Shown here in pieces: positions 43,020 to 51,108 of a DNA stretch of 64,000 bases. Numbering within the stretch: position 1 is the stretch's first letter; every line of letters begins with the position of its first letter. The position numbers and the translations under genes are program-made. The notes under the pieces were generated by a model. The model was not told the DNA's origin. It did no database searches and worked only from the letters and a program-made list of their open reading frames with translations. Source of the DNA: Eleftheria terrae (GTDB lineage: Bacteria; Pseudomonadota; Gammaproteobacteria; Burkholderiales; Burkholderiaceae_C); assembly GCF_030419005.1 (NCBI RefSeq), contig NZ_CP106951.1:1488001-1552000 (forward strand). Reading direction: 5' to 3'.

Positions 43020-44503
43020 ACCCGACCCGCAGCGATTTCCCGTCCGCCAGCGCCGCTGGCCCGCGCAGCCGCCGGCACACCGCGGTGACCGGCCGCGACG
43101 GGCGGCAGGCCCCGCCCGGTGCCCCGCCGGCCCGGCCCGCCACTGGCCACCGGATTCTGCCGCGTGTGATGGCCAAGGCGATGGCGGGCCTGGCCGCGGC
43201 CGCCGGCCCGGCCCTGGCCGCCCCCGGCAGCGCCGAGCTGGCCCTGCAGGGCAGCGGCCCCTACCACACGGTGCACCTGCCGATGGCCTTGCACACGCGG
43301 GCCGCTTCGTCGGACTTCGGCTCGCTGCGCGTGCTCAATGCCCGCGGCGAGGCGCTGCCTTTCGCCTGGCGCGAGCTGCCGCCGCCGGCGGCCGAGGAAA
43401 GCCGTCGCACGGTGCCCTTCTTCAAGCAGCCCGGTGTGACGCGCCAGCCCGCCCGGCCGCCTGCCTGGGTGCTCGACACCCGGCAGCTGCGTGGTTCGCT
43501 GCAGGCCCTGGAGCTGCGCCTGCCCGAGGGCAGGCACGGGGCCTACACGCTGGCGCTGGACAGCAGCACCGACCTGCAGCACTGGCAGTCGGTGCTGCCG
43601 CGCCTGCAGGTGCTGTGGCTCGAACACCAGGGGTTGCGCCTGGAGCAGGCCAGCCTGCCGCTCGGCGGCGTGCCACCCGGCTACCTGCGGCTCAGCCCGA
43701 TCGAAGGCAGTGAATTGCCGCCGCTGGCCGCCGCCGAGGTCACCGCGCTGTCCAGCGTGGAGCAGGCGCCCGCCCTGCAGTGGAGCGAACCCATTGCCCC
43801 CAGCGGCTGCGGCCCTCGGCACTGCGACTACCCGCTGCCGGCCCAGCTGCCGCTGGCGCAGCTGCAGGTGGTGGCCCATGAGCCGAATGCGCTGGCCGAG
43901 GTGCAGCTGCTCGGCCAGGAAGCGGCCGCGCCGGCCGCCGGCCCGCCCCACGGGCTGCGCGAGCGCCTGCGTGCGCTGCGCCACAAGCAGCGGCCCCCCG
44001 CGCCACCCGGCTGGCTGCCGCTGGCCAGCACCAGCGTCTACTGGCTGCGCCTGCCGGAAGGCGAATTCCGCTCGCCCGCCCTGCCTTTCGACGCCGGCGT
44101 CTGGCCGCAGCTGCGGCTGCAGACCGAGGGGCCCATCACCCAGCTCGGCCAGCGGCCGCCGAGCCTGAAGGTCGCTGCCGAGACCCGCTCGCTGGTGTTC
44201 CTGGCACGCGGGCCGGCCCCCTACCGGCTGGCCTGGGGCGGCGACGAGCGCCAGGCCGGCGCACCAGTCGCGCTGCAGCAGCTGCTGCCGCTGCGCCGCC
44301 CGGGCGAGCCGCTGCCGGCCGACACGGCCAGCCTGTCGCTGCCGGCGGCGGCGGCGCCTGCCGTCGCCTCCGCGTCCTCGCCCGCCCCCGTGCCGGCGCG
44401 CCCTGCCGTGGCGCCGGGGCTCTGGGCCGTGCTGGCCGGCGGCCTGGCGCTGATGGGCTGGATGGCCTGGTCGCTCCTGCGCAAGCGTCCCCCGGCCGAG
44501 TGA
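43016..44503 (+). CDS. DUF3999 exported, membrane-anchored protein
   Basis: 495 residues from the GTG at 43016, which has a near-perfect ribosome site (GAGGAGGTG) and overlaps the DUF2339 stop. An ATG at 43169 directly precedes the apparent signal peptide (MAKAMAGLAAAAGPALAAPG), so 51 extra N-terminal residues are present if the GTG is used. The body is beta-rich (YHTVHLPMALHTRAASSDFG; VLNARGEALPFAWRELPPPA; STSVYWLRLPEGEFRSPALP), typical of DUF3999, and ends in one transmembrane helix (LWAVLAGGLALMGWMAW) with a short basic tail. Likely a periplasmic partner of the DUF2339 protein. Confidence 0.85.
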   Translation: MNPTRSDFPSASAAGPRSRRHTAVTGRDGRQAPPGAPPARPATGHRILPRVMAKAMAGLAAAAGPALAAPGSAELALQGSGPYHTVHLPMALHTRAASSDFGSLRVLNARGEALPFAWRELPPPAAEESRRTVPFFKQPGVTRQPARPPAWVLDTRQLRGSLQALELRLPEGRHGAYTLALDSSTDLQHWQSVLPRLQVLWLEHQGLRLEQASLPLGGVPPGYLRLSPIEGSELPPLAAAEVTALSSVEQAPALQWSEPIAPSGCGPRHCDYPLPAQLPLAQLQVVAHEPNALAEVQLLGQEAAAPAAGPPHGLRERLRALRHKQRPPAPPGWLPLASTSVYWLRLPEGEFRSPALPFDAGVWPQLRLQTEGPITQLGQRPPSLKVAAETRSLVFLARGPAPYRLAWGGDERQAGAPVALQQLLPLRRPGEPLPADTASLSLPAAAAPAVASASSPAPVPARPAVAPGLWAVLAGGLALMGWMAWSLLRKRPPAE

Positions 44504-44544
44504 GGCGCAGCGAAGCGGTGGGGCGTTCGGGGCCGCCATCGCGC

Positions 44545-44574
44545 ACCGGCACCGGGCCATCGGCCCGCGCCGGT
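44545..44574 (+). other. strong hairpin before the zinc-ribbon membrane protein gene
   Basis: ACCGGC pairs with GCCGGT and CGGGCC with GGCCCG around an ATC loop, with a small internal bulge. It lies 41 nt after the DUF3999 stop. No T-run follows, so termination would need Rho. Confidence 0.4.
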
Positions 44575-44608
44575 TGACAATGCGACCCGAACACTCAGGA
44601 GGACAAGC

Positions 44609-46420
44609 ATGGGCTACGACTACAGCTCGGAAAGCCAGCGGCTGGAGCTACCCAATCCCTACCGGCTGCAGAACCTGTGGCTCTGGCTGTGCGCGGCGCT
44701 GCTGGCCGGCGGCGGCCTGCTGTGCCTGTGGTGGAGCCGCGAGGCCCTGCAGGCGCAGAGCCTGCGGCTGGTGCTGGCGCCGCTGCTGGCCGGCCTGGCG
44801 CTGGTGGCCGGCGGGCTGTTCGCGGCCGGCACCGCGGCCCGGCGGCTGCGCTTCTTCTTCGGCCGCGGCCGGCCGGCTTCGCTGGCGCCCGAGCTGGCGC
44901 CGGGCACCACCGGGGGCTCACCCCGTGCGGGCTACTACAAGGACATGCTGCGCCAGGGCGGCCTCACCTACCCCGAGCCGCAGGGTGCGCTGGACGGCCT
45001 GCTCTACCACGCGGTGCCGCGGCTGATCACCGCACCGCATGCGGTGCAGACGCTGGCGCAGCGCCACTTCTTCAACCTGGCGGCCATGCTGGCCACCGCG
45101 CTGAGCTTCGCCGTCTCGTGGTGGCTGCTGGGCACCGAGGCCTCGCGGCCCTGGGTGGGCATCCTCTATTTCCTCTTCGGCGCCTTCTTCCTGCTCAAGC
45201 CGGTGCTGAGCGACCAGCAGGCCCGCCTGACGATGGCGTCGGTGGTCGGCCTGGTGGCCGCCGCCCTGCTGGCCCCGGTGCTGATCGGCCTGGTCGGCGC
45301 GCGGCTGCCATCGCTCGGCAGCTTCTCGCTCAGCGGCCAGACCGCAGTGATGCTGGGCACCGGCCTGCTGGCGGTGACGCTGGTCGCGCTCGCCGTGCTG
45401 GCCCAGGTCGGCGAGCTGCCGAGCACGCAAGCCAGTGGTGAACAGCTCAAGCTGTCGATGAATGCGCCGCCCCACCTGCTGCTCGACGAACTCGACCGCA
45501 AGCTGCAGCAGGAGTGGACCGAGCGCATCCCCAACCGCCGCTATGCCCGGCTGGAACCCTCCATCGACCCCGGCCGCAACGCCGGCCCCTTCGCCGGCGA
45601 GCTGCTCGAGGAAACCCAGCCGATGCCGCAGGGCGGCACGGTGGCGCCCACGCTCGCTTCGGCGCTGGCCCACCGGGCGCACCGCTGGCTGGTGGCGCTG
45701 GACCTGTATGCCACGCTGCTGGTGGCGATCGCGGTCGGCTTCCTGCTCTACTTCGTGCGGGCCTTCGACGTCACCGCCGCCTGGCAGGACAACCGCCTGT
45801 CGATGGCCGGCACCTCGACCTTGCTGCTGCTGGTGGCGCTGTTCTGCTTCAAGGCCTCGCAGGCCTTGTGGGGTCGCTTCAACTTCGAGTCGGTGCTGGT
45901 CTGGGTGGAACTGGCCGGCACCTGGCAACGCTCGCGGGTGGGCACTGGCAACCAGCTCAGCAGCCGGCTGCACACCGACAGCGAGATCGTGCGCACCGAG
46001 GCGATGACCTTGCGCGTCTGGCGCGCCCGCATCGAATCGGTGGTGTTCGGCAAGGACGGCGAACGCCAGGTCACCGCCATGTTCTCCACCGCGATGGAGG
46101 CGCGCGACCTGGCCGCCCACCTGGCCGCCTTCGGGCGCAGCCAGAGCGTGCTGGTGGCGCCCGGCAGCGAGGAAGACCAGGCCCGCATCGCGCAGCTGGG
46201 CCAGGGCGAGCGCGCCCTCGCCACCGGCCCGGGGGCGGCGCAGCTGCACCACGACATCCGGGCCGCCGCCGCACTGACCCAGGCCGGCACGGCGGCCGGC
46301 GAGGCGGCGCCGCCGCCCGCCTCGCCGGCGGCGCCCCGCTACTGCGCCGAATGCGGCGAAGCCCTGACCCCGGCCGCCCGCTTCTGTGCCGCCTGCGGCG
46401 CCGCCGTCACGCCCCGATGA
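44609..46420 (+). CDS. polytopic membrane protein with C-terminal double zinc-ribbon motif
   Basis: 603 residues from the ATG at 44609 (AGGAGG ribosome site). About nine hydrophobic helices: a pair near 24-75, several between 150 and 280, and a pair near 355-405. Between them are cytoplasmic-looking segments (LLLDELDRKLQQEWTERIP). The C-terminal cytoplasmic part has a PH-like stretch (RTEAMTLRVWRARIESVVFG) and ends in a zinc ribbon: YCAECGEALTPAARFCAACG (CxxC-x12-CxxC). Family not recognised. The stop overlaps the pilin start (ATGA). Confidence 0.65.
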   Translation: MGYDYSSESQRLELPNPYRLQNLWLWLCAALLAGGGLLCLWWSREALQAQSLRLVLAPLLAGLALVAGGLFAAGTAARRLRFFFGRGRPASLAPELAPGTTGGSPRAGYYKDMLRQGGLTYPEPQGALDGLLYHAVPRLITAPHAVQTLAQRHFFNLAAMLATALSFAVSWWLLGTEASRPWVGILYFLFGAFFLLKPVLSDQQARLTMASVVGLVAAALLAPVLIGLVGARLPSLGSFSLSGQTAVMLGTGLLAVTLVALAVLAQVGELPSTQASGEQLKLSMNAPPHLLLDELDRKLQQEWTERIPNRRYARLEPSIDPGRNAGPFAGELLEETQPMPQGGTVAPTLASALAHRAHRWLVALDLYATLLVAIAVGFLLYFVRAFDVTAAWQDNRLSMAGTSTLLLLVALFCFKASQALWGRFNFESVLVWVELAGTWQRSRVGTGNQLSSRLHTDSEIVRTEAMTLRVWRARIESVVFGKDGERQVTAMFSTAMEARDLAAHLAAFGRSQSVLVAPGSEEDQARIAQLGQGERALATGPGAAQLHHDIRAAAALTQAGTAAGEAAPPPASPAAPRYCAECGEALTPAARFCAACGAAVTPR

Positions 46421-46923
46421 AAGCCGCCCGATCCGGCCGGCCGACCGGCGGCTTCACGCTGATCGAGCTGGTGATGGTGTTGGCCGTCATCGCCATCCTG
46501 GCGCTCATGGCCGTGCCCAGCTATCGCGACAAGATGGTGCGCGAGCAGGTGGTCGAAGGCACGCGGCTGGCCGACGTGGCCAAGGCGCCGATCGCCGCCG
46601 CCTGGGGCGCCGGCGACGACTTGCCGGCCGACAACGCCGAGGCGGGTCTGCCGGCGCCCGAGCGCATCGTTGGCAACCTGGTCAGCGCCGTCACGGTGGA
46701 GGATGGCGCCATCCACGTCACCTTCGGCCAACAAGCCAGCAGCGCCCTCCGCGGCAAGACCTTGAGCCTGCGGGCTGGCGTGATGGAAGACGAGCGGCGT
46801 GTGCCGGTGGCCTGGGTCTGCGGCAAGGCGGCCCCGCCCGGCGCCATGCAGGCGCGCGGTCGCGACCGCACCGACCTGCCGGCCGCCTTCCTGCCGGCCA
46901 ATTGCCGGGCGTCGACTCCCTGA
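46417..46923 (+). CDS. type IV pilin-like protein
   Basis: 168 residues. A prepilin leader (MKAARSGRPTGG) with the PilD cleavage site G-FTLIE is followed by the hydrophobic N-terminal helix FTLIELVMVLAVIAILALMA and VPSYRDKMVREQVVEG, which fits PilA/PilE or a minor pilin. The C-terminal part has a Cys pair (WVCGKAA ... LPANCRAS) that would make the disulphide D-region of type IVa pilins. Glu5 of the mature protein, needed for assembly, is present. No other pilus gene is nearby; it is translationally coupled to the zinc-ribbon membrane protein, which is unusual. Confidence 0.85.
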   Translation: MKAARSGRPTGGFTLIELVMVLAVIAILALMAVPSYRDKMVREQVVEGTRLADVAKAPIAAAWGAGDDLPADNAEAGLPAPERIVGNLVSAVTVEDGAIHVTFGQQASSALRGKTLSLRAGVMEDERRVPVAWVCGKAAPPGAMQARGRDRTDLPAAFLPANCRASTP

Positions 46924-47008
46924 CGGCTGCGCCGCCCGCCCCTCCGGGGGCCGACACGGGCACCGGGCTTGCTCCGGTGGACAGCCTCCAACAACGAAGG
47001 AGTTCACC

Positions 47009-47254
47009 ATGCCCAGCCCCTCCAGCACCCGCCGCGACAGCTCTTCCGGCCGGCCCCCGCAAGCCCCCTCGACGCCGACGCCCGACGCACTGCCGACCGC
47101 TGACAGCTCCGGCCGCAGCGGCTCCGACCAGGCGCTGGTGTCCGACCGCCACGCCCATTCGTCCGAGAACCATGCAGCGCATGACATGAAGCAGCACGGG
47201 CCCGGCGGCACCGGCGAGCAGGTGCCCGAGCGCGACAAGTCGCTCGACGCCTGA
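47009..47254 (+). CDS. small disordered His-rich protein
   Basis: 81 residues from the ATG at 47009 with a good GAAGGAG ribosome site. Ser/Pro/Asp-rich and lacking hydrophobic segments, so probably unfolded. Residues 48-63 hold five His (RHAHSSENHAAHDMKQH), which could bind metal. No family recognised. It precedes a hemerythrin gene by 137 nt. The ribosome site and position support a real gene, but conservation is unknown. Confidence 0.5.
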   Translation: MPSPSSTRRDSSSGRPPQAPSTPTPDALPTADSSGRSGSDQALVSDRHAHSSENHAAHDMKQHGPGGTGEQVPERDKSLDA

Positions 47255-47306
47255 ACGGGCTGCATCGGCCGACGCCTACCGCTGCGTCAGCGCATCGCCT
47301 ACCGAC

Positions 47307-47320
47307 ACGCGGCGCCGCGT
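47307..47320. promoter_or_regulatory. 14-bp palindrome upstream of hemerythrin
   Basis: ACGCGGCGCCGCGT is an exact palindrome, 72-85 bases before the hemerythrin start. In such GC-rich DNA a chance palindrome is possible, so the regulatory role is weakly supported. Confidence 0.25.
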
Positions 47321-47391
47321 CGGCTGCAATCCTGTCATGGCCGGCGGCGCATGCCGGCTCACTGACAACCACACCCACGAAGGAATTCTGT

Positions 47392-47913
47392 ATGGCAAGT
47401 ACTCAACGCAAGACCAGCGCGGCTGCCGGCCCCGATGCCATCGAGCTGCTGATCGCCGACCACAAGAAGGTCAAGGCCCTGTTCAAGCAATACAAGAAGC
47501 TGGCCGAGGAAGGCGGCGCTGCCGCCCAGAAGCGCGAGCTGGCCCTTCAGATCTGCCAGGAACTGACGGTGCACACGCAGATCGAGGAAGAGATCTTCTA
47601 TCCCGCCGCCCGTCGCTTCCTCGAGGAAAAAGACCTGGTCGACGAGGCCACGGTGGAGCATGCCAGCGCCAAGGACCTGATCGAGCAGATCCAGTCCATG
47701 CAGCCGCGCGAGAAGCTGTATGACGCCAAGGTGATCGTGCTGGGCGAGTATGTGGAGCACCACATCAAGGAAGAGCAGAACGAGATGTTCCCGCAGATCA
47801 AGGCCGCCGGCGTGGACCTGCAGAAGCTCGGCGCCAAGCTGCTGCAACGCAAGAACGCACTGCTGTCGGAGCTGGGGCTGCTGGAAGAAGAGGAAGAGGC
47901 CATCGAGGCCTGA
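47392..47913 (+). CDS. hemerythrin-domain (HHE) protein
   Basis: 173 residues from the ATG at 47392 (GAAGGAA ribosome site). Four-helix di-iron hemerythrin fold: IELLIADHKKVKALFKQY (first His), ICQELTVHTQIEEEIFYPAA (His and Glu ligands), EATVEHASAKDLIEQI and YVEHHIKEEQNEMFPQI (His and Glu ligands). An acidic C-terminus (LLEEEEEAIEA) follows. Cytoplasmic proteins of this type bind O2 or NO or take part in oxidative and nitrosative stress responses; the exact role is not known. It is the last plus-strand gene before the signalling operon. Confidence 0.92.
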   Translation: MASTQRKTSAAAGPDAIELLIADHKKVKALFKQYKKLAEEGGAAAQKRELALQICQELTVHTQIEEEIFYPAARRFLEEKDLVDEATVEHASAKDLIEQIQSMQPREKLYDAKVIVLGEYVEHHIKEEQNEMFPQIKAAGVDLQKLGAKLLQRKNALLSELGLLEEEEEAIEA

Positions 47914-47999
47914 CCCGCAACGCCGGCCGCCATGCCATGGCGCCGGTGTCGCCAGGTCGCGGGGCCCCGGCACTGCGGCCGGCCGTCAGGCCTGCTCGT

Positions 48000-48019
48000 G
48001 GTGGCCGGCCGAGGCCACC
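48000..48019. terminator. hairpin between convergent genes
   Basis: GGTGGCC-GGCCGA-GGCCACC, an exact 7-bp inverted repeat between the hemerythrin stop and the 3' end of the minus-strand gene. No T-run; perhaps a shared, Rho-assisted end. Confidence 0.3.
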
Positions 48020-48036
48020 GGCCCGCCCGGGATGGC

Positions 48037-48654
48037 TCAGGCCGGCCGGGCGGCCCCACCGTGCGAGGCCTGCGGCGCAGGCCCGCCATTGTCGGCCGGG
48101 CCCACATAGGTCTCTGGCTGCTCGATGCCGGTGCTCCAGCGCTCGGTCCAGCGGGCGCGGCCGTCCTCCGTCTCCAGGTCCTTGAACAGCGCATACAGCG
48201 CGTCCCAGCCATCGGCCGCGTCCGCACGCTCGCCGAGCAGCACCCGGCGCAGCGGGCGCCGCACCCAGAAGCTTTCCTGGCGGCGTGAGGAGCCGCGGCT
48301 CATCCGCACCCGCACCGCCCCGGGCAGCCGGCTCACCTGCAGCATCACCTGTGATGGCCCGATGCCGAAGACCTCCGGGCCGGTGTCGAGGTAGAGCCGG
48401 CCGTCCTTGGCATAGACCACCCAGCGCAGCACGCCGCCGAACACCCGGCGGAACTCCAGCAGGCAGCCATGCCGGAAAGGCAGCCGCACCAGTTCCATGC
48501 CCCAGTCCTGGCCCAAGGCCACGTAGGCCGGCAGCTCGCGCCGCTTCACCTCCTGCAGCGAAGCCAGCGAGCCGCGGTACAGGAAAAACCGCTCCCGGCC
48601 CTTGGCCCCCGGCGGCCGGGGCTTGACCACCACCAGCGGTGGGTCGAGGTTCAT
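48037..48654 (-). CDS. conserved hypothetical protein at the end of the signalling operon
   Basis: 205 residues from the ATG at 48654 with an AGGGAG ribosome site. Soluble, basic at first (VVVKPRPPGAKGRERFFLYRG), with beta-like segments (LPAYVALGQDWGMELVRLPF; CLLEFRRVFGGVLRWVVYAK) and a helical stretch (DGWDALYALFKDLETEDGRA). No motif or family recognised. It follows the NarL-type regulator by 233 nt on the same strand and may be transcribed separately. Confidence 0.55.
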   Translation of the reverse strand: MNLDPPLVVVKPRPPGAKGRERFFLYRGSLASLQEVKRRELPAYVALGQDWGMELVRLPFRHGCLLEFRRVFGGVLRWVVYAKDGRLYLDTGPEVFGIGPSQVMLQVSRLPGAVRVRMSRGSSRRQESFWVRRPLRRVLLGERADAADGWDALYALFKDLETEDGRARWTERWSTGIEQPETYVGPADNGGPAPQASHGGAARPA

Positions 48655-48887
48655 GCCTCGCTCCCTGCCGGGCACCCGCCCCTGCGCGGACCACTGCCGA
48701 CCGCTCGACGTCCCGTGGTGGCCTCCAGGGCCAAGACAGGCTGTACCGGTTCCAAGACACCCCCCTGTGCCGGGCGCGCGGGCCCGGCCCGCCGGCCCCT
48801 CATGTTCGAAGTGGCAGCGATGCTACCCGCCGCTCCTGCAACTGCAAAGCAGAAAGTACACAACGAAACAAGGTGGCCGCCCCCGGC

Positions 48888-49538
48888 TCAGGCCCCGCGC
48901 GAGGGGTCAATCAGGCCATGTCGCACGCAGTACAGCGTGAGGCCTGCCACGTCGTTGATGCCCAGCCGTTCCATGATGCGGGCCCGGTGCACGTCGACCG
49001 TCTTGGGGCTGAGGCCCAGCTTGAAGGCGACTTCCTTGGTGGCCAGCCCCTTGCCGATCAGCACCAGGATCTCCAGCTGCCGCTCGGTCAGCAGCTCCTC
49101 CGGCGAGCGCTCCTTGGCCTGCAGCAGCTTCTGCGACACCTGGGCACTGAAGTAGGCATGGCCGCGCATCACGCTGCCCACCGCCTGCTCCAGCTCGAGC
49201 GGCGAGCTCTCTTTCAGCACATAGCCGGCCGCGCCCAGCTGCACGGCCCGCCGGATGAAGTCGGGCGAGTCGTGCATGGACACCACCAGCACCTTGGGCG
49301 GCGGCTCGACCGCGCGCATCTGGGCCAGCGCGCTGAGGCCGTCCAGGTCGGGCATGGAGATGTCGGTGACCACCAGGTCGGGACGCAGGCGCTGCACCGA
49401 CTCGATCAGCTCGATGCCGGTGCGCGCCTCGTAGACCACTTTGAGGCCATCCACCATCTCCAGCAGCAGCTTCAGGCCCGAGCGCACCAGATCGTGGTCG
49501 TCGGCCAGCACGGCGCGTATGGAGGGTTGCGGGCTCAC
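48888..49538 (-). CDS. NarL/LuxR-type response regulator
   Basis: 216 residues from a GTG at 49538 (AAAGGA ribosome site). Receiver domain 1-125 with acidic pocket ADDHD and phospho-acceptor D59 (LVVTDISMPD), and conserved Lys in GYVLKESSP. The C-terminal LuxR helix-turn-helix (about 150-210) reads LTERQLEILVLIGKGLATKEVAFKLGLSPKTVDVHRARIMERLGI. A DNA-binding transcription factor, probably phosphorylated by the HisKA_3 kinase 39 nt upstream in the operon, since that kinase family pairs with NarL-type regulators. Confidence 0.95.
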   Translation of the reverse strand: MSPQPSIRAVLADDHDLVRSGLKLLLEMVDGLKVVYEARTGIELIESVQRLRPDLVVTDISMPDLDGLSALAQMRAVEPPPKVLVVSMHDSPDFIRRAVQLGAAGYVLKESSPLELEQAVGSVMRGHAYFSAQVSQKLLQAKERSPEELLTERQLEILVLIGKGLATKEVAFKLGLSPKTVDVHRARIMERLGINDVAGLTLYCVRHGLIDPSRGA

Positions 49539-49577
49539 GTTGTATTTCCTTTCCGGGCTGCGCGATGGCGGCAGCCC

Positions 49578-50714
49578 TCATGCAATGAACAGCTGCAGCA
49601 CGGTGCCGCGACCCAAGCTGGAGCGCCAGCGCAAGCGCCCGCCCACCAGCTCGGCCCGCTCGGCCATGCCATACAAGCCCAGGTTCTTCTCGCTGACACC
49701 ACCGGCCAGCGTGCGTGCAACGTCGAAGCCGCGGCCGTCGTCGGCCACGGTCATCACCAGCCGCTGCGACCCGGCGAAGCGCAGCCGCACGACCACCGTG
49801 CGGGCCTGCGCATGGCGCACGACATTGGTCAGCGCCTCCTGCAGGATGCGCAGGGCCACCGACTGCTGGGCCCGGCCACGCCGCGCGTCATCCACGCCAC
49901 GCACCCGCACATAGCCGGCAATGCCGCTGTGCTCCAGGCGCCGCTCCACCGTGGCCTGCACCGCCGCGCTGAAGCCGAGCAACTCCAGCTGCGCCGGCCG
50001 CAGGTCGAAGGACAGGCTCTTGACCTGCTGGATCGCCTCCTGCGCGAGCCCGGCCGCCCGCTCGGCGAAGCGGCGCGCGTCCTCCGGGTCGCCACTGCGG
50101 GCAGCGGCATGCAGGTGGATGACGATGCCGGTCAGCAACTGGCCCAGCCCGTCGTGCAGCTCCCGCGCGATCAGCGCCCGTTCACGCTCCTGGGCATTCA
50201 CCACCCGGGCCGACAGCAGGCGCAGCCGGTCATAGGCCGCGCCCAGCTGCTCGGCCGTGCGGCGCCGCTCCTGCTCCAGCGCGCGGGCCCGCAGCACCCG
50301 GTCGATCACCGAAGGCAGCAGGGCCAGCTTGTCCTTGGCCACGTAGTCCTTTGCGCCGGCACGGAACAGCCGCACCACCGCTTCCTCGCCGATGGCGCGC
50401 GTCACCACCACCAGCGGTACGTCATGCGGGCCTTCGGCCAGCAGCGCCAAGGCGCGCTCGGCCGAGAAGCCGGGCATGCTGTAGTCGCACAGCAGCAGGT
50501 CCGGCGGCGACAGCAGCTCGCGGCGCAGGCCGGCCTCGTCGGCCACCCGCCGGATGTCGGCGGCGACGCCGCCGCGCAGCAGGCTCAGGCGCAACAGCTC
50601 GACATCGTCTTCCTCGTCCTCGATGCAGACGATCTGCAAGGGGGCCTGCCCCGGCCTGCCGGCCGCCGGCCGCCCTGCCTGGCCCATGCCTTGCGGTGCT
50701 GCAGTTGCGTCCAT
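49578..50714 (-). CDS. receiver-HisKA_3 hybrid histidine kinase
   Basis: 378 residues. N-terminal receiver (about 25-145; IEDEEDDVELL acidic pocket, phospho-acceptor D77 in LLLCDYSMPG, Lys in DYVAKDKLA), then a NarX-like dimerisation domain with H187 (IARELHDGLGQLLTG) and an HATPase (TNVVRHAQA N-box, VADDGRGFD, NLGLYGMAERAELVGG). No transmembrane helix or sensor domain, so it is cytoplasmic and takes its input by phosphorylation of its receiver. The likely output is the NarL-type regulator encoded next. The start is 4 nt after the stop of the small receiver gene. Confidence 0.93.
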   Translation of the reverse strand: MDATAAPQGMGQAGRPAAGRPGQAPLQIVCIEDEEDDVELLRLSLLRGGVAADIRRVADEAGLRRELLSPPDLLLCDYSMPGFSAERALALLAEGPHDVPLVVVTRAIGEEAVVRLFRAGAKDYVAKDKLALLPSVIDRVLRARALEQERRRTAEQLGAAYDRLRLLSARVVNAQERERALIARELHDGLGQLLTGIVIHLHAAARSGDPEDARRFAERAAGLAQEAIQQVKSLSFDLRPAQLELLGFSAAVQATVERRLEHSGIAGYVRVRGVDDARRGRAQQSVALRILQEALTNVVRHAQARTVVVRLRFAGSQRLVMTVADDGRGFDVARTLAGGVSEKNLGLYGMAERAELVGGRLRWRSSLGRGTVLQLFIA

Positions 50715-50718
50715 CGCC

Positions 50719-51108
50719 TCAGCCCTCCTGCCAGAACCGCATCAACTCGACGATGACCTCGGCCCAGCCGCGCTCGCGGCCGGGCTTCAGCACATAGCCG
50801 TCGGCGCCCGAGGCCCGCGAGCGCTGCATGTCGGCCGCCTGGTCGGAGGTCGAGAGCATCACGATGGGCACGTCCGCCATCGCCGGCAGGCGACGGATGC
50901 GCTCGGCCGTGCCCGGCCCGTCCAGTCCCGGCAGGTTGACGTCGAGCACCACCAGCCCGGGCCGGACGGTGCCGCGCTGCAGCGCGCCGACGCAGTCGGT
51001 GCCGGACTCGAAGGTCACCACCGGCCGGTCGATGCCCCGCATCTGCAAGGCCAGCACCATCAGCTCGATCTGGTCCGGGTTGTCGTCGACGAGCACCAGC
51101 TGCTTCAT
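50719..51108 (-). CDS. stand-alone CheY-like receiver
   Basis: 129 residues from the ATG at 51108, which overlaps the stop of the PAS kinase (ATGA). Receiver fold only: VLVDDNPDQIEL acidic pocket, phospho-acceptor D56 (LVVLDVNLPGLDG), Thr/Ser switch (VIVMLSTSDQAADMQ-type) and Lys in GYVLKPGRE. Likely a phosphorelay shuttle between the PAS kinase and the next kinase, as in Rcp1-type systems. Confidence 0.93.
   Translation of the reverse strand: MKQLVLVDDNPDQIELMVLALQMRGIDRPVVTFESGTDCVGALQRGTVRPGLVVLDVNLPGLDGPGTAERIRRLPAMADVPIVMLSTSDQAADMQRSRASGADGYVLKPGRERGWAEVIVELMRFWQEG

Noticed and set aside
44574..44579. Perfect TTGACA hexamer before the zinc-ribbon membrane protein gene
   Set aside because: At 17-bp spacing the -10 position is AGGAGG, the ribosome site, and no A/T-rich hexamer is present at 15-19 bases, so this is unlikely to be a promoter.
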